This document shows, one piece after another, positions 15,982 through 24,041 of a stretch of DNA of 64,000 bases (the first letter of the stretch is position 1; each line of letters opens with the position of its first letter). The notes beneath the pieces are model-generated. The model searched no databases and was not told the DNA's origin. It saw nothing but the letters and a program-made list of their open reading frames with translations. A program made the translations under genes and the position numbers. The stretch is from Butyrivibrio sp. FCS014 (lineage in GTDB: Bacteria; Bacillota; Clostridia; Lachnospirales; Lachnospiraceae). The stretch lies in the NCBI RefSeq assembly GCF_000526935.1, contig NZ_JAHA01000007.1, forward strand, positions 124,001 to 188,000. The letters run 5' to 3'.

Positions 15982-17004
15982 ATGGGCTATGTACTTAATA
16001 AGGAGAGCTTTTCTGACCTAGTCAGCGCTCTTCTTAAAGATTACCGCATCTTTGCTCCGGTCCTCAAAAAAGGCGCAGGCAGATTCACTGACGTGGACTG
16101 CGTAATCTATGATGAGATAAAAGATGCATCTGAAATTGAGCTGGAGAAGAAGTCAGACTATGCGTCAAAGGAGTTTCTTACGCCTCTTTCGGAGACGCTT
16201 TTGTATTTCACTGAAGAGGAAGTAAAAGAGGCAGATCTTTGTGAAAAGAAAGTGCTGATATTTGGCAGGAGCTGCGATCTGAACGGATTAAAACGTCTTG
16301 ACCAGATCTATCTTGATAATGGCCTCGCAAAAGATCCCTTCTATAAGCGCCGCAGAGACCTGATTAAGCCTGTCCTTATCGGCTGCGGCCATTCCTATGA
16401 TAACTGCTTCTGTGTATCCATGGACTCAAATAAATTTGAGGAAGGGTATGCTTTTTCTGTGGATCTGATTGACGGTGAGATTCATTCAAATGTCCTTGAT
16501 AAGGAATTTGATAGCTTCTTTAAAGCTGCTGCAGGAGCAAAAGAGCTTGATGTAACTCCGCGATTTGTAACAGAAAATGAAGTTAAAGTTGAGATCCCTG
16601 ATGAGATACCGGGCAGGATCATCACTGACGATCTGTGGGATGAGTACACCACCAGGTGCATTAACTGTGGAAGATGCAACTTCGTCTGCCCTACCTGCAC
16701 ATGTTATACGATGCAGGATGTCTTTTACTCAGACAACGGCAGGGTCGGAGAGAGAAGAAGAGTATCTGCTTCCTGTATGGTTGATGGCTACACCGATGTG
16801 GCCGGAGGAGGTCAGTACAGAAGAAAGAACGGAGAGAGGATGAGGTTTAAGGTTCTTCACAAGATCTCCGATTTCAAGAAGAGATTTGGCTATCAGATGT
16901 GCGTTGGCTGCGGAAGATGCGATGACATCTGCCCTGAGTACATCTCTTTTTCCAATATCATAAACAAGGTAAACGATGCGGTTAAAAAGGAGGTGAACTC
17001 ATGA
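15982..17004 (+). CDS. asrA: Anaerobic sulfite reductase subunit A
   Basis: A 340-residue Fe-S electron-transfer subunit. The C-terminal third has two [4Fe-4S] cysteine groups, CINCGRCNFVCPTCTCY near residue 225 and CVGCGRCDDICP near 310, as expected for AsrA (hydrogenase/CODH beta-subunit-like). GGAGG precedes the ATG. The stop overlaps asrB by 4 nt. AsrABC in Salmonella and Clostridium reduces sulfite to sulfide with NADH in anaerobic conditions. Next to a nitrate-reductase-like enzyme, nitrite reduction by the same complex is also possible. Confidence 0.9.
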   Translation: MGYVLNKESFSDLVSALLKDYRIFAPVLKKGAGRFTDVDCVIYDEIKDASEIELEKKSDYASKEFLTPLSETLLYFTEEEVKEADLCEKKVLIFGRSCDLNGLKRLDQIYLDNGLAKDPFYKRRRDLIKPVLIGCGHSYDNCFCVSMDSNKFEEGYAFSVDLIDGEIHSNVLDKEFDSFFKAAAGAKELDVTPRFVTENEVKVEIPDEIPGRIITDDLWDEYTTRCINCGRCNFVCPTCTCYTMQDVFYSDNGRVGERRRVSASCMVDGYTDVAGGGQYRRKNGERMRFKVLHKISDFKKRFGYQMCVGCGRCDDICPEYISFSNIINKVNDAVKKEVNS

Positions 17005-17795
17005 ATACTCTGAATCCATATCTTCCTTTTTCATCTAAAATCCTGGAAGTTATAAAGCACACCGAGAAGGAGTATACCTTCAGGATGGAGTTTAAGGGCG
17101 AAGTAAAGCCCGGACAGTTTTTTGAAGTTTCAATTCCTAAGTACGGAGAGGCACCTATTTCGGTCAGTGGCATCGGAGAGAATTTTGTTGACCTGACAAT
17201 CCGCCGCGTTGGCAGGGTTACCAATGAAGTATTTGAGCGATATGAAGGGCAGTCACTTCTTCTTAGAGGCCCCTACGGAAATGGCTTTGACGTTGACCTA
17301 TATAGAGACTGCGAAGTTGTAGTTGTTGCAGGCGGAACCGGAGTATCCCCCGTAAGAGGCGTTATCCAGGCTCTTTCCGATATGCCTGATGCATCGGATA
17401 AATATGTTGTTGCGGGTTTCAGATCACCGGAGGACATGCTCTTTAGAGATGACCTAAAGGCCTGGGATTCTAAGCTGAATCTCACGCTTACTGTTGATGG
17501 GGCGCCTGAAGGTTATCAGGGTAACATCGGACTTGTTACCAAATACATTGAGGGGCTTCCTTTGAAAGAACCTTCAAAGGCCAGAGCCGTTGTGGTAGGC
17601 CCGCCTCCAATGATGAAATTTACTATAATAGAGCTCAAGAAAAAGGGATTTACTGATGCAAACATCACTGTATCACACGAGAGGAAGATGTGCTGTGGCC
17701 TTGGCAAGTGCGGTCACTGCCGTGTAAATGATCACTACATCTGCCTTGATGGCCCTGTGTTCAGCTATGAAGTTGCAAAAGACTTTGTGGATTAA
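17001..17795 (+). CDS. asrB: Anaerobic sulfite reductase subunit B
   Basis: A 264-residue ferredoxin-NADP-reductase-like flavoprotein. It has an FAD-binding beta barrel (residues about 10-95, with LLRGPYGNGF near 90), an NAD-binding half (VVVAGGTGVSPVRG near 108), and a C-terminal cysteine group CCGLGKCGHCRV near 232 for a [2Fe-2S] cluster. It passes NADH electrons to AsrA and AsrC. It overlaps asrA and ends 11 nt before asrC. Confidence 0.9.
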   Translation: MNTLNPYLPFSSKILEVIKHTEKEYTFRMEFKGEVKPGQFFEVSIPKYGEAPISVSGIGENFVDLTIRRVGRVTNEVFERYEGQSLLLRGPYGNGFDVDLYRDCEVVVVAGGTGVSPVRGVIQALSDMPDASDKYVVAGFRSPEDMLFRDDLKAWDSKLNLTLTVDGAPEGYQGNIGLVTKYIEGLPLKEPSKARAVVVGPPPMMKFTIIELKKKGFTDANITVSHERKMCCGLGKCGHCRVNDHYICLDGPVFSYEVAKDFVD

Positions 17796-17806
17796 GGAGG
17801 CGTGAT

Positions 17807-18793
17807 ATGGCAAATTTAGATGTTAATGTAGGAAAGCTTAAAAAGAATGCATTCAGATACTCAAAGGTAAGAGGTGAGACTGCCTCAAGAATCCGTATCC
17901 CGGGTGGCGTGATTGATTCTGCTTCCATGGCCAAGGTTGTGGAAATTGCAGAGAAGTACGGCACTGGCGTTATCAATATAACTAACAGACAGGGTATTGA
18001 GATTCCGGGGATAAAACTGGAGGACGTCGACAAAGTTAATGCTGAGGTGCAGGAGGTTATTGATGCCCTCAGGATTAACCAGCCGGAAAAGAGTAAAGGC
18101 TATCCTTCATCCGGAACTCGAAATGTGATAGCCTGTCCCGGTGCGAGGCTCTGTCCCTTTGGCTGTTATGATACTACGGCCTTTGCCCAGAAGATGGAAA
18201 ACAACATCTACCCCAATGACAGACATGTAAAGATTGCCTTTACCGGATGTTCTAACGACTGCGGCAAGGTAAGGATGGCGGATTTTGGAATCATTGGAAT
18301 GACGGAGCCCCAGTACAACAAGGACAGATGCGTTGCCTGCGGAGCCTGCGTTGATTACTGTAAGAGAAGATCTGTAGGTGCTTTGCAGTTGGTAAACGGC
18401 AAGGTTGTAAGGGATACAGACAAGTGCATAGGCTGCGGTGTATGCGTTGTTTACTGCCCCACAAGGGCCTGGACCAGAAGCAGGGAGCACTATTTCAGGG
18501 TGGTTCTTCTTGGAAGGACAGGAAAAAAGAATCCAAGGCTTGCTGAGGACTTTATCAAGTGGGCAGATGAAGAGAGCATCCTTAAGATGGTCAAAAACAC
18601 ATACGCCTATATTGAGGAATATATTGACCCTAATGCTGTTGAACACAAGGAGCATATCGGCTACATAGTAGACAGGACCGGATTTGAGGAATTCAAGAAA
18701 TGGATCTTTGAAGGGGTTGAACTGGGACCTAAGGCAGAAGTGAATGACAGAATCTATTGGGGCGGAAAAAACTATGCTAAGTATGGCGGTTAA
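17807..18793 (+). CDS. asrC: Anaerobic sulfite reductase subunit C (siroheme subunit)
   Basis: A 328-residue catalytic subunit. The siroheme/[4Fe-4S] cysteines are in CPGARLCPFGCYD (near 106) and FTGCSNDCGK (near 145). Two ferredoxin-like groups follow, CVACGACVDYCK and CIGCGVCVVYCP. The length and order match AsrC. The 3' end overlaps the start of the next lipoprotein gene, which extends the operon into the ABC importer. The reaction is six-electron reduction of sulfite, with nitrite as a common alternative for siroheme enzymes. Confidence 0.9.
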   Translation: MANLDVNVGKLKKNAFRYSKVRGETASRIRIPGGVIDSASMAKVVEIAEKYGTGVINITNRQGIEIPGIKLEDVDKVNAEVQEVIDALRINQPEKSKGYPSSGTRNVIACPGARLCPFGCYDTTAFAQKMENNIYPNDRHVKIAFTGCSNDCGKVRMADFGIIGMTEPQYNKDRCVACGACVDYCKRRSVGALQLVNGKVVRDTDKCIGCGVCVVYCPTRAWTRSREHYFRVVLLGRTGKKNPRLAEDFIKWADEESILKMVKNTYAYIEEYIDPNAVEHKEHIGYIVDRTGFEEFKKWIFEGVELGPKAEVNDRIYWGGKNYAKYGG

Positions 18794-19697
18794 GAAAAAA
18801 ATAGCAGTAATCAGTGTGTTATGTATGATCGCAGCCACTTTTATGAGTGGCTGCGCATCTTCTTATGCGGAGAATTCCCAGGAAAAAGATGACACTGTGG
18901 GCATACAGAAAAGCAATTATGAATGTGTAGTGGCGCTGTCTAAATCTATAGCGGACATGTGGCTCATATCAGGCGGCACACTGAAAGGGGTGACCGAGGA
19001 TGCCTTTGAGCTTGACGGCTTGAGTGATGGAGCTGAAAGTGTTGGAACGATATCAAAACCAAGCACAGAAGCAATCCTGTCACTTAAGCCTGATCTGGTT
19101 CTTCTTTCAGGAGAGCTGGCGGCACATGAACAGCTTAAGGCTGAGCTGGATAAGTTATCAGTTTATACAATTGCAATAACTGTGGATTCTTTTGAGGATT
19201 ACGATAATGTGATCTACATGTTTTCGGAAATGAATGGAAGAGACGACCTTTATCAAAAGAATGTCACAGAAGTAAAGAAAAGGATAGACAGTATTGTTTC
19301 GGAAGTGGGGGATAAGTTTGAAGGAACATCTTATCTTTGTATCAAGGCTTCTGCCACAAAAACTAAAGCATTAAAGAAGGATCATTTCGCATGTAATATC
19401 ATGGATGATCTGTGCCTTTACAATATTGCAGATGATGACAGTGCACTTAATGACTTAAGCATTGAGGAGATTGCGCTTCAGGATCCTGACTATATATTTG
19501 TTGTATTTATGGGAGATGACGATAAGGCAGCGCAGAGTTTTGCTGATGAATTTGAAAGCCAGGCTGTGTTTAAAGAGCTTAGAGCTGTAAAGGAGGATAA
19601 ACTGATAATTCTTCCTAAAGATCTTTTTAACTACAAACCAAATGCTAGGTGGGATGAAGCGTACAAATATGTTAAGGACATCTTGGAAAAAGAATAA
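18774..19697 (+). CDS. ABC importer substrate-binding lipoprotein (FecB/BtuF-like, possible molybdate/tungstate)
   Basis: A protein of about 307 residues. A positively charged start and hydrophobic stretch end in the lipobox MSGC, so it is anchored outside the membrane. The domain pattern LKPDLVLLSG and the final WDEAYKYVKDILE are typical of the type III (helical-backbone) binding proteins for siderophores, cobalamin or, in the MolA branch, molybdate. The start may be 18774 or 18783, both inside asrC. Its place directly behind a molybdoenzyme/asr operon favours molybdate or tungstate, by inference only. Confidence 0.7.
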   Translation: MLSMAVKKKIAVISVLCMIAATFMSGCASSYAENSQEKDDTVGIQKSNYECVVALSKSIADMWLISGGTLKGVTEDAFELDGLSDGAESVGTISKPSTEAILSLKPDLVLLSGELAAHEQLKAELDKLSVYTIAITVDSFEDYDNVIYMFSEMNGRDDLYQKNVTEVKKRIDSIVSEVGDKFEGTSYLCIKASATKTKALKKDHFACNIMDDLCLYNIADDDSALNDLSIEEIALQDPDYIFVVFMGDDDKAAQSFADEFESQAVFKELRAVKEDKLIILPKDLFNYKPNARWDEAYKYVKDILEKE

Positions 19698-20670
19698 GTG
19701 GATGATTGTGGGACTTTTCCTGCTCGTTACGGCGATTGTTCTGGCTTTGTTTAGCTCAAATGCGAGCTTGTCATTTATTGATTTCTTACAGGCTCTGACT
19801 GGCAGGGAAGGTGCAGATGAAACCGCATTTCTTATCCTTTCAGGGGTGAGGGCTCCAAGAGCCGTTGCAGGAATATTCTGCGGAATCGGTCTTTCTGTAG
19901 CCGGACTTCTAATGCAGGAAGCCTTGAACAACCAGCTTGCTGCTCCCAGTGTTATGGGAATAAATAGTGGAGCAGGGCTTTTTGCCCTGGTGGGTTCATG
20001 CCTGCTTCACGGCAGCGCCTTGTTAAGAGGGGCATTTTCTTTTGCCGGAGCGATTGTTTCGATTGCTCTGGTTCTTCTTATATCTGTCTATTCAGGAAGC
20101 AGAAAGAGTACAATGATCCTGTCCGGTGTTGCGGTTTCTGCAATGATGAGCGCATTCACAAACCTGATAATTACATTAAGACCCGATTCTGTATCGGATA
20201 AGGCGGCTTTTCAGCTGGGGTCCCTTCAGAGTATACCAATGCCGCTCATAGTTTTGACAACGATATGTGTAGTTATCGGAACTTTCGGCGCACTGTTTCT
20301 TGTACCGGGAATGGAACTGTTTAAGCTTGGTGATGAGATGGCGATGGGACTGGGGGTTTCAGTTAGGTCCTACAGATATCTGTGTGTTTTTCTGGCAGCT
20401 TTTTTGTCCGCTGCTGCTGTTACCAGTTGCGGACTGATCAGCTTTGTGGGACTTATAATTCCCAATCTTGTTAGAAGAATGGAGACGGAAAGATCGAGAA
20501 TGCAGGTTCTTTTGTGTGTAGTCTGGGGCGGCGCACTGGTTCTTTTTGCAGATACTCTAGCGAAGACTTTATTCTATCCCTATGAACTTCCAGTGGGAAT
20601 GATTCTGTCAATCCTGGGTGCCCCGTTCTTTATCCTGATGATAATATCACGAAAAAAGAGAATTAAGTAA
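19654..20670 (+). CDS. FecCD-family ABC importer permease
   Basis: A protein of about 338 residues with eight to ten hydrophobic helices. Family motifs include LILSGVRAPRAVAGIFCGIGLSVAG near residue 60, NNQLAAPSVMGINSGAG after it, and SFVGLIIPNLVR near 260, the usual coupling region. It overlaps the lipoprotein gene. In-frame ATGs at 19642, 19654 and 19669 leave the start uncertain. It would form a homodimer with the ATPase at 20684. Confidence 0.8.
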   Translation: MKRTNMLRTSWKKNKWMIVGLFLLVTAIVLALFSSNASLSFIDFLQALTGREGADETAFLILSGVRAPRAVAGIFCGIGLSVAGLLMQEALNNQLAAPSVMGINSGAGLFALVGSCLLHGSALLRGAFSFAGAIVSIALVLLISVYSGSRKSTMILSGVAVSAMMSAFTNLIITLRPDSVSDKAAFQLGSLQSIPMPLIVLTTICVVIGTFGALFLVPGMELFKLGDEMAMGLGVSVRSYRYLCVFLAAFLSAAAVTSCGLISFVGLIIPNLVRRMETERSRMQVLLCVVWGGALVLFADTLAKTLFYPYELPVGMILSILGAPFFILMIISRKKRIK

Positions 20671-20683
20671 AAGGACAGATCTG

Positions 20684-21463
20684 ATGATAGAACTCACAAA
20701 CTTAACTGCCGGATATGGCGGAGTACAAAAACTTCATATTGATCGTTTTGCCCTTAAACCATCGGAGATAGTATCAATTATTGGCAACAATGGGAGTGGA
20801 AAATCCACACTTTTAAAAACAATTGACGGACAACTTGAATATAGAGGGAATGTACTTATTGACGAGAAAGAAGTGTCTAGACTTCCCGCTAAAAAGCGTG
20901 CAAGGATGATTTCATTTCTTCCACAGCAGGTTCTGCCTGTAGATATGAGTGTTGCACTGCTGATTTCACATGGTAGATTTTCGTTTGGCGATTTTTCTCA
21001 TACATTAAACGCTGAGGATAAAGCAGCAATTGAAGATGCGCTGAAAATGGTAAGACTTGAAAGTTACAGACAGAAGAAGGTTTCTGATCTCTCAGGAGGA
21101 GAGCGGACGCTTTCTTATCTGGCGATGGTTATTGCCCAAAAAAGCAGATATATGCTTTTGGACGAGCCGCTTTCAGACATTGATATTCCGCACAAGCTGC
21201 ATATATGTAAAATACTTGAGAATCTCAAAAAGTCCGGGACAGGAATCCTTATAGCATCACATGATATTCCCATGAGTTTTTCCATAAGCGATAGGATATG
21301 CGTGCTGGATGGCGGAGAGATTGTTGTCTGTGGTACTCCTTCTGAAGTGGCGGCCCAGGATGAAATGATGAAAAAAACACTGGGAGCATGTGTCCGGGCA
21401 AATGGCGATGGTGATATGCTCTATAAATATTCACTGTATGCAAGAGCTGAAACTTATAGCTAA
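20684..21463 (+). CDS. ABC importer ATP-binding protein (FecE/BtuD-like)
   Basis: A protein of 259 residues. The Walker A is GNNGSGKST (near 34), the signature LSGGE (near 137) and the Walker B YMLLDEP (near 157), followed by the switch histidine in IASHD. It powers the FecCD-type permease encoded 14 nt upstream. The operon probably ends here; the next 5 bases run into a remnant gene on the other strand. Confidence 0.85.
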   Translation: MIELTNLTAGYGGVQKLHIDRFALKPSEIVSIIGNNGSGKSTLLKTIDGQLEYRGNVLIDEKEVSRLPAKKRARMISFLPQQVLPVDMSVALLISHGRFSFGDFSHTLNAEDKAAIEDALKMVRLESYRQKKVSDLSGGERTLSYLAMVIAQKSRYMLLDEPLSDIDIPHKLHICKILENLKKSGTGILIASHDIPMSFSISDRICVLDGGEIVVCGTPSEVAAQDEMMKKTLGACVRANGDGDMLYKYSLYARAETYS

Positions 21464-21465
21464 AA

Positions 21466-21630
21466 CTATAGATTGTCCTCGCCCCATTTTTTCAGTTCAA
21501 GGAGAATGGGGATGAGGCTTTTTGTTTTCTCAGTAAGATTGTATTCTACTCTTACGGGCATCTCATCATACTGCTTTCTCTCCACAAGTCCGTCAGACTC
21601 AAGCTCTTTTAATGAGTTGGCAATTGGAAG
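21466..21630 (-). pseudogene. 3' remnant of an HxlR-type winged-helix regulator gene
   Basis: Reading the minus strand, about 50 codons give LKELESDGLVERKQYDEMP, then a RVEYNLTEKTKSL stretch and a final ILLELKKWGEDNL before a stop. This is the winged-helix and C-terminal half of HxlR-family regulators. The N-terminal half is missing; the reading breaks off near 21630, just before the promoter of the marR-type gene. This suggests the radical SAM pair inserted here, or a deletion joined the two. Confidence 0.7.
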
Positions 21631-21645
21631 TTATGATATGTGTGC

Positions 21646-21696
21646 TTGACAAAAATACTCCTATATCGTAGTATAAAACTACGATATAGGAGTATT
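21646..21696 (+). promoter_or_regulatory. Promoter overlapping a perfect 19-bp palindrome, MarR operator
   Basis: TTGACA (21646-21651) and TATAAA (21672-21677) form a promoter. They are overlapped by two perfect 19-bp arms (21654-21672 and 21678-21696) with a 5-nt spacer. The right arm also carries the AGGAG ribosome site of the marR-type gene. Binding would block both polymerase and, as RNA, could hide the ribosome site. Autoregulation by the encoded MarR protein is likely. Confidence 0.75.
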
Positions 21697-21701
21697 TAAT
21701 T

Positions 21702-22139
21702 ATGAAGACAAATGGTGGATTTCTTGTTACAAAAATAAAACAGCTGGGTGATCGTATATTTGAAAGGATACTGGCAGAAAAAAACATTGATGCATTCAAC
21801 GGAGCTCAGGGAAGGATTCTTTATGTCTTATGGCAGGAAGATGGTGTTCCTATTAAAATTATTTCCGAGAAAAGCGGACTTGCAATTACTTCACTTACAA
21901 CCATGCTTGAGCGGATGGAAAAAAACGGACTGATAAGCCGCAAAACTGATGAAGCTGATAAGAGAAAAACTCTTCTGTTCCTCACGGATAAAGCCAAAGA
22001 ACTTAAAGAAGCTTATGACTCCGTATCAAATGAGATGGGGAATATTTATTATCGTGATTTTACGGATAAAGAGATTCTTCAGTTTGAAGAGTATCTTAAC
22101 CGCATCAGGGTAAACCTTGAGGAATGGAGTGACAAATGA
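21702..22139 (+). CDS. MarR-family regulator of a radical SAM mobile pair
   Basis: A 145-residue winged-helix protein: QGRILYVLWQEDGVPIKIIS near 37, then SGLAITSLTTMLERMEKNGLI as the recognition helix region and RKTDEADKRKTL as the wing. It is followed with overlapping codons by two radical SAM genes. This is the known arrangement named 'radical SAM mobile pair system' (MarR, A, B), whose biological role is not established. A perfect palindrome covers its promoter, which fits autoregulation. Confidence 0.85.
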   Translation: MKTNGGFLVTKIKQLGDRIFERILAEKNIDAFNGAQGRILYVLWQEDGVPIKIISEKSGLAITSLTTMLERMEKNGLISRKTDEADKRKTLLFLTDKAKELKEAYDSVSNEMGNIYYRDFTDKEILQFEEYLNRIRVNLEEWSDK

Positions 22140-22834
22140 GTATCTGTATTAAAGATCAGATTCAGAACATGAATCTTGTTATAGGGTGTACTGTTGGATG
22201 TCCGTACTGCTATGCCAGAAACAATACGAGGCGTTATCACATCATAGATGATTTTGAAAAGCCACAGTTTTTTCAAGGAAAGCTTCGTATGATGGAAAAG
22301 AAGAAGCCGCAGAATTTTCTGCTGACCGGCATGAGCGATCTCTCGGGCTGGCATGAGGAATGGAGAGAGGAAGTCTTTAAAAAGATAGCAGAGAATCCTC
22401 AGCACCAGTTTCTTTTTCTTACCAAACGACCGGATCTTCTGTCTTTTGAAACAGATCTTGATAATGCATGGTTTGGCGTTACAGTTACGAGAAAGTCTGA
22501 GTTATGGCGTATTGATGCACTGCGGAGCAATGTGAAGGCAAAAAAATATCATGTTACCTTTGAGCCTTTGTTCGATGATCCGGGTAAGGTTGATCTTACA
22601 GGCATTGACTGGATTGTGGTGGGAACCATGACAGGTGCAAAGAGCAGGACTGTTAAAACAGATCCCGGGTGGGCTTATTCATTGACAGAACAGGCTCATG
22701 AACTGAACATTCCTGTATTCTGGAAAGAAGATCTTGTTCCGATTATGGGAGAAGAAATGATACAGGAAATGCCGGATGCTTTTAACAAAGTGCTGGAGGA
22801 ACAGAGGATATGGAACAACCAGAAATCAAAGTAA
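22136..22834 (+). CDS. Radical SAM mobile pair protein A
   Basis: A protein of 232 residues. CTVGCPYC at residues 18-25 is a CX3CX2C site for the SAM-cleaving [4Fe-4S] cluster. FLFLTKRPD and WFGVTVTRKSELWRID resemble the DUF5131/phage Gp37-like radical SAM branch. The start overlaps the marR-type stop (ATGA) and the end overlaps protein B by 25 nt. The two radical SAM proteins probably work on the same substrate, which is unknown. Confidence 0.8.
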   Translation: MSICIKDQIQNMNLVIGCTVGCPYCYARNNTRRYHIIDDFEKPQFFQGKLRMMEKKKPQNFLLTGMSDLSGWHEEWREEVFKKIAENPQHQFLFLTKRPDLLSFETDLDNAWFGVTVTRKSELWRIDALRSNVKAKKYHVTFEPLFDDPGKVDLTGIDWIVVGTMTGAKSRTVKTDPGWAYSLTEQAHELNIPVFWKEDLVPIMGEEMIQEMPDAFNKVLEEQRIWNNQKSK

Positions 22835-23733
22835 ATCATATAGAAACAAAAAGTGTAATGACAAAATCGAATACTCCTATTGGAGGATATTCGGTGAATC
22901 CCTATGTGGGGTGTCCCCATGCCTGTAAATACTGCTACGCATCTTTTATGAAACGCTTTACAGGGCATACGGAGGAATGGGGAACTTTCATGGATGTGAA
23001 AGACTGGCCTGAAATAAAGAATCCAAAGAAGTATGCCGGCCAGAAAATAATCATTGGAACAGTTACGGATGGTTATAATCCGCTAGAGGAAACATATAAA
23101 AATACAAGAAGACTTCTGGAAGAACTAAAGGACAGTGGTGCGGACATACTTATCTGCACAAAGTCAGACCTTGTACTAAGAGATCTGGATCTGCTAAAAG
23201 AGATCAATGAAAATAGCAGACTTACAGTATCATGGTCAATCAATACTCTCGATGAAGAGTTTAAAGATGATATGGATGCGGCAGTAAGCATAGAAAGAAG
23301 GCTTGCTGCAATGAAAGAGGTATATGCGGCAGGCATTCGTACAATTTGCTTCATTTCACCCGTGTTCCCGGGGATTACGGATATAGAAGCAATCATAGAC
23401 AGGACAAAAGATCAGTGTGACCTTGTATGGCTTGAGAATCTGAATCTTCGCGGAGGTTTTAAGGCAGATATCATGAAATACATTTCCGATAAACATCCGG
23501 ATCTGGTGCCGCTGTATGACGAAATCTATAATAAAAAGAACCGCAGCTATTTTGAAGCGCTGGAAAAGAAAGCAGAAGAGCTGGCTAAAAAGTATGATTG
23601 CAGGTTTGTTGATAATGAAACTCCGTATGAGAGAGTAGAGAAAGGACATCCAACAATCGTAGATTACTTTTACCACGAAGAAGTAAGAGGAACTGCCAAT
23701 AGTGGAAAGAGAAATGTAATACATAATCCTTGA
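22810..23733 (+). CDS. Radical SAM mobile pair protein B
   Basis: A protein of 307 residues. CPHACKYC at residues 35-42 binds the radical SAM cluster, followed by IIIGTVTDGYNPLE and a TIM-barrel-like repeat (ILICTKSDLVLRDLDLL, LTVSWSINTLDEEF). The fold branch resembles SPL-type radical SAM enzymes (SplB/Rv2578c-like). A is required upstream by gene order. No transposase is visible, so the 'mobile' character is only known from the distribution of the family. Confidence 0.8.
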   Translation: MEQPEIKVNHIETKSVMTKSNTPIGGYSVNPYVGCPHACKYCYASFMKRFTGHTEEWGTFMDVKDWPEIKNPKKYAGQKIIIGTVTDGYNPLEETYKNTRRLLEELKDSGADILICTKSDLVLRDLDLLKEINENSRLTVSWSINTLDEEFKDDMDAAVSIERRLAAMKEVYAAGIRTICFISPVFPGITDIEAIIDRTKDQCDLVWLENLNLRGGFKADIMKYISDKHPDLVPLYDEIYNKKNRSYFEALEKKAEELAKKYDCRFVDNETPYERVEKGHPTIVDYFYHEEVRGTANSGKRNVIHNP

Positions 23734-23829
23734 TGGAAGAATAAACCGGAATTTAAAGATTCGATAGCATTACAATAAATACCATTTTGCATTTGGTAAA
23801 TTATTGGATTGAAGGTAAGGACAAGTAAT

Positions 23830-23946
23830 ATGGCTTTTCGTAGGACCCTTAGTGATCTTATTCGGCTGTATGCTGATGAGATTGCTGATATGGATGTAGA
23901 TATTTGCCAGTATGATAAAAGATATGATGTGTGGGGATGCTTTTAG
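23830..23946 (+). CDS. Possible small protein (38 residues)
   Basis: An ATG with AAGGTAAGGA upstream encodes 38 residues starting MAFRRTLSDLIRLYADEIA. It is acidic and helical at first, and ends with YDVWGCF. A terminator follows 27 nt later, which supports transcription through here. It could be a small accessory of the radical SAM pair. No family is recognised. Confidence 0.35.
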   Translation: MAFRRTLSDLIRLYADEIADMDVDICQYDKRYDVWGCF

Positions 23947-23973
23947 CATTGCTTGTTAAAACTGATATTAAAC

Positions 23974-24010
23974 GGCCCGTTTTCTTAATAGAAAGCGGAC
24001 CTTTTTATTT
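23974..24010 (+). terminator. Intrinsic terminator after the radical SAM pair
   Basis: Arms GGCCCGTTTTC and GAAAGCGGACC form a hairpin with one mismatch and one G-U pair, followed by a T-rich run. It would end the radical SAM transcript and may also serve the convergent antiporter gene. Confidence 0.75.
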
Positions 24011-24041
24011 TAGTACAATATCAGTTCTACAGTCGATTAAC

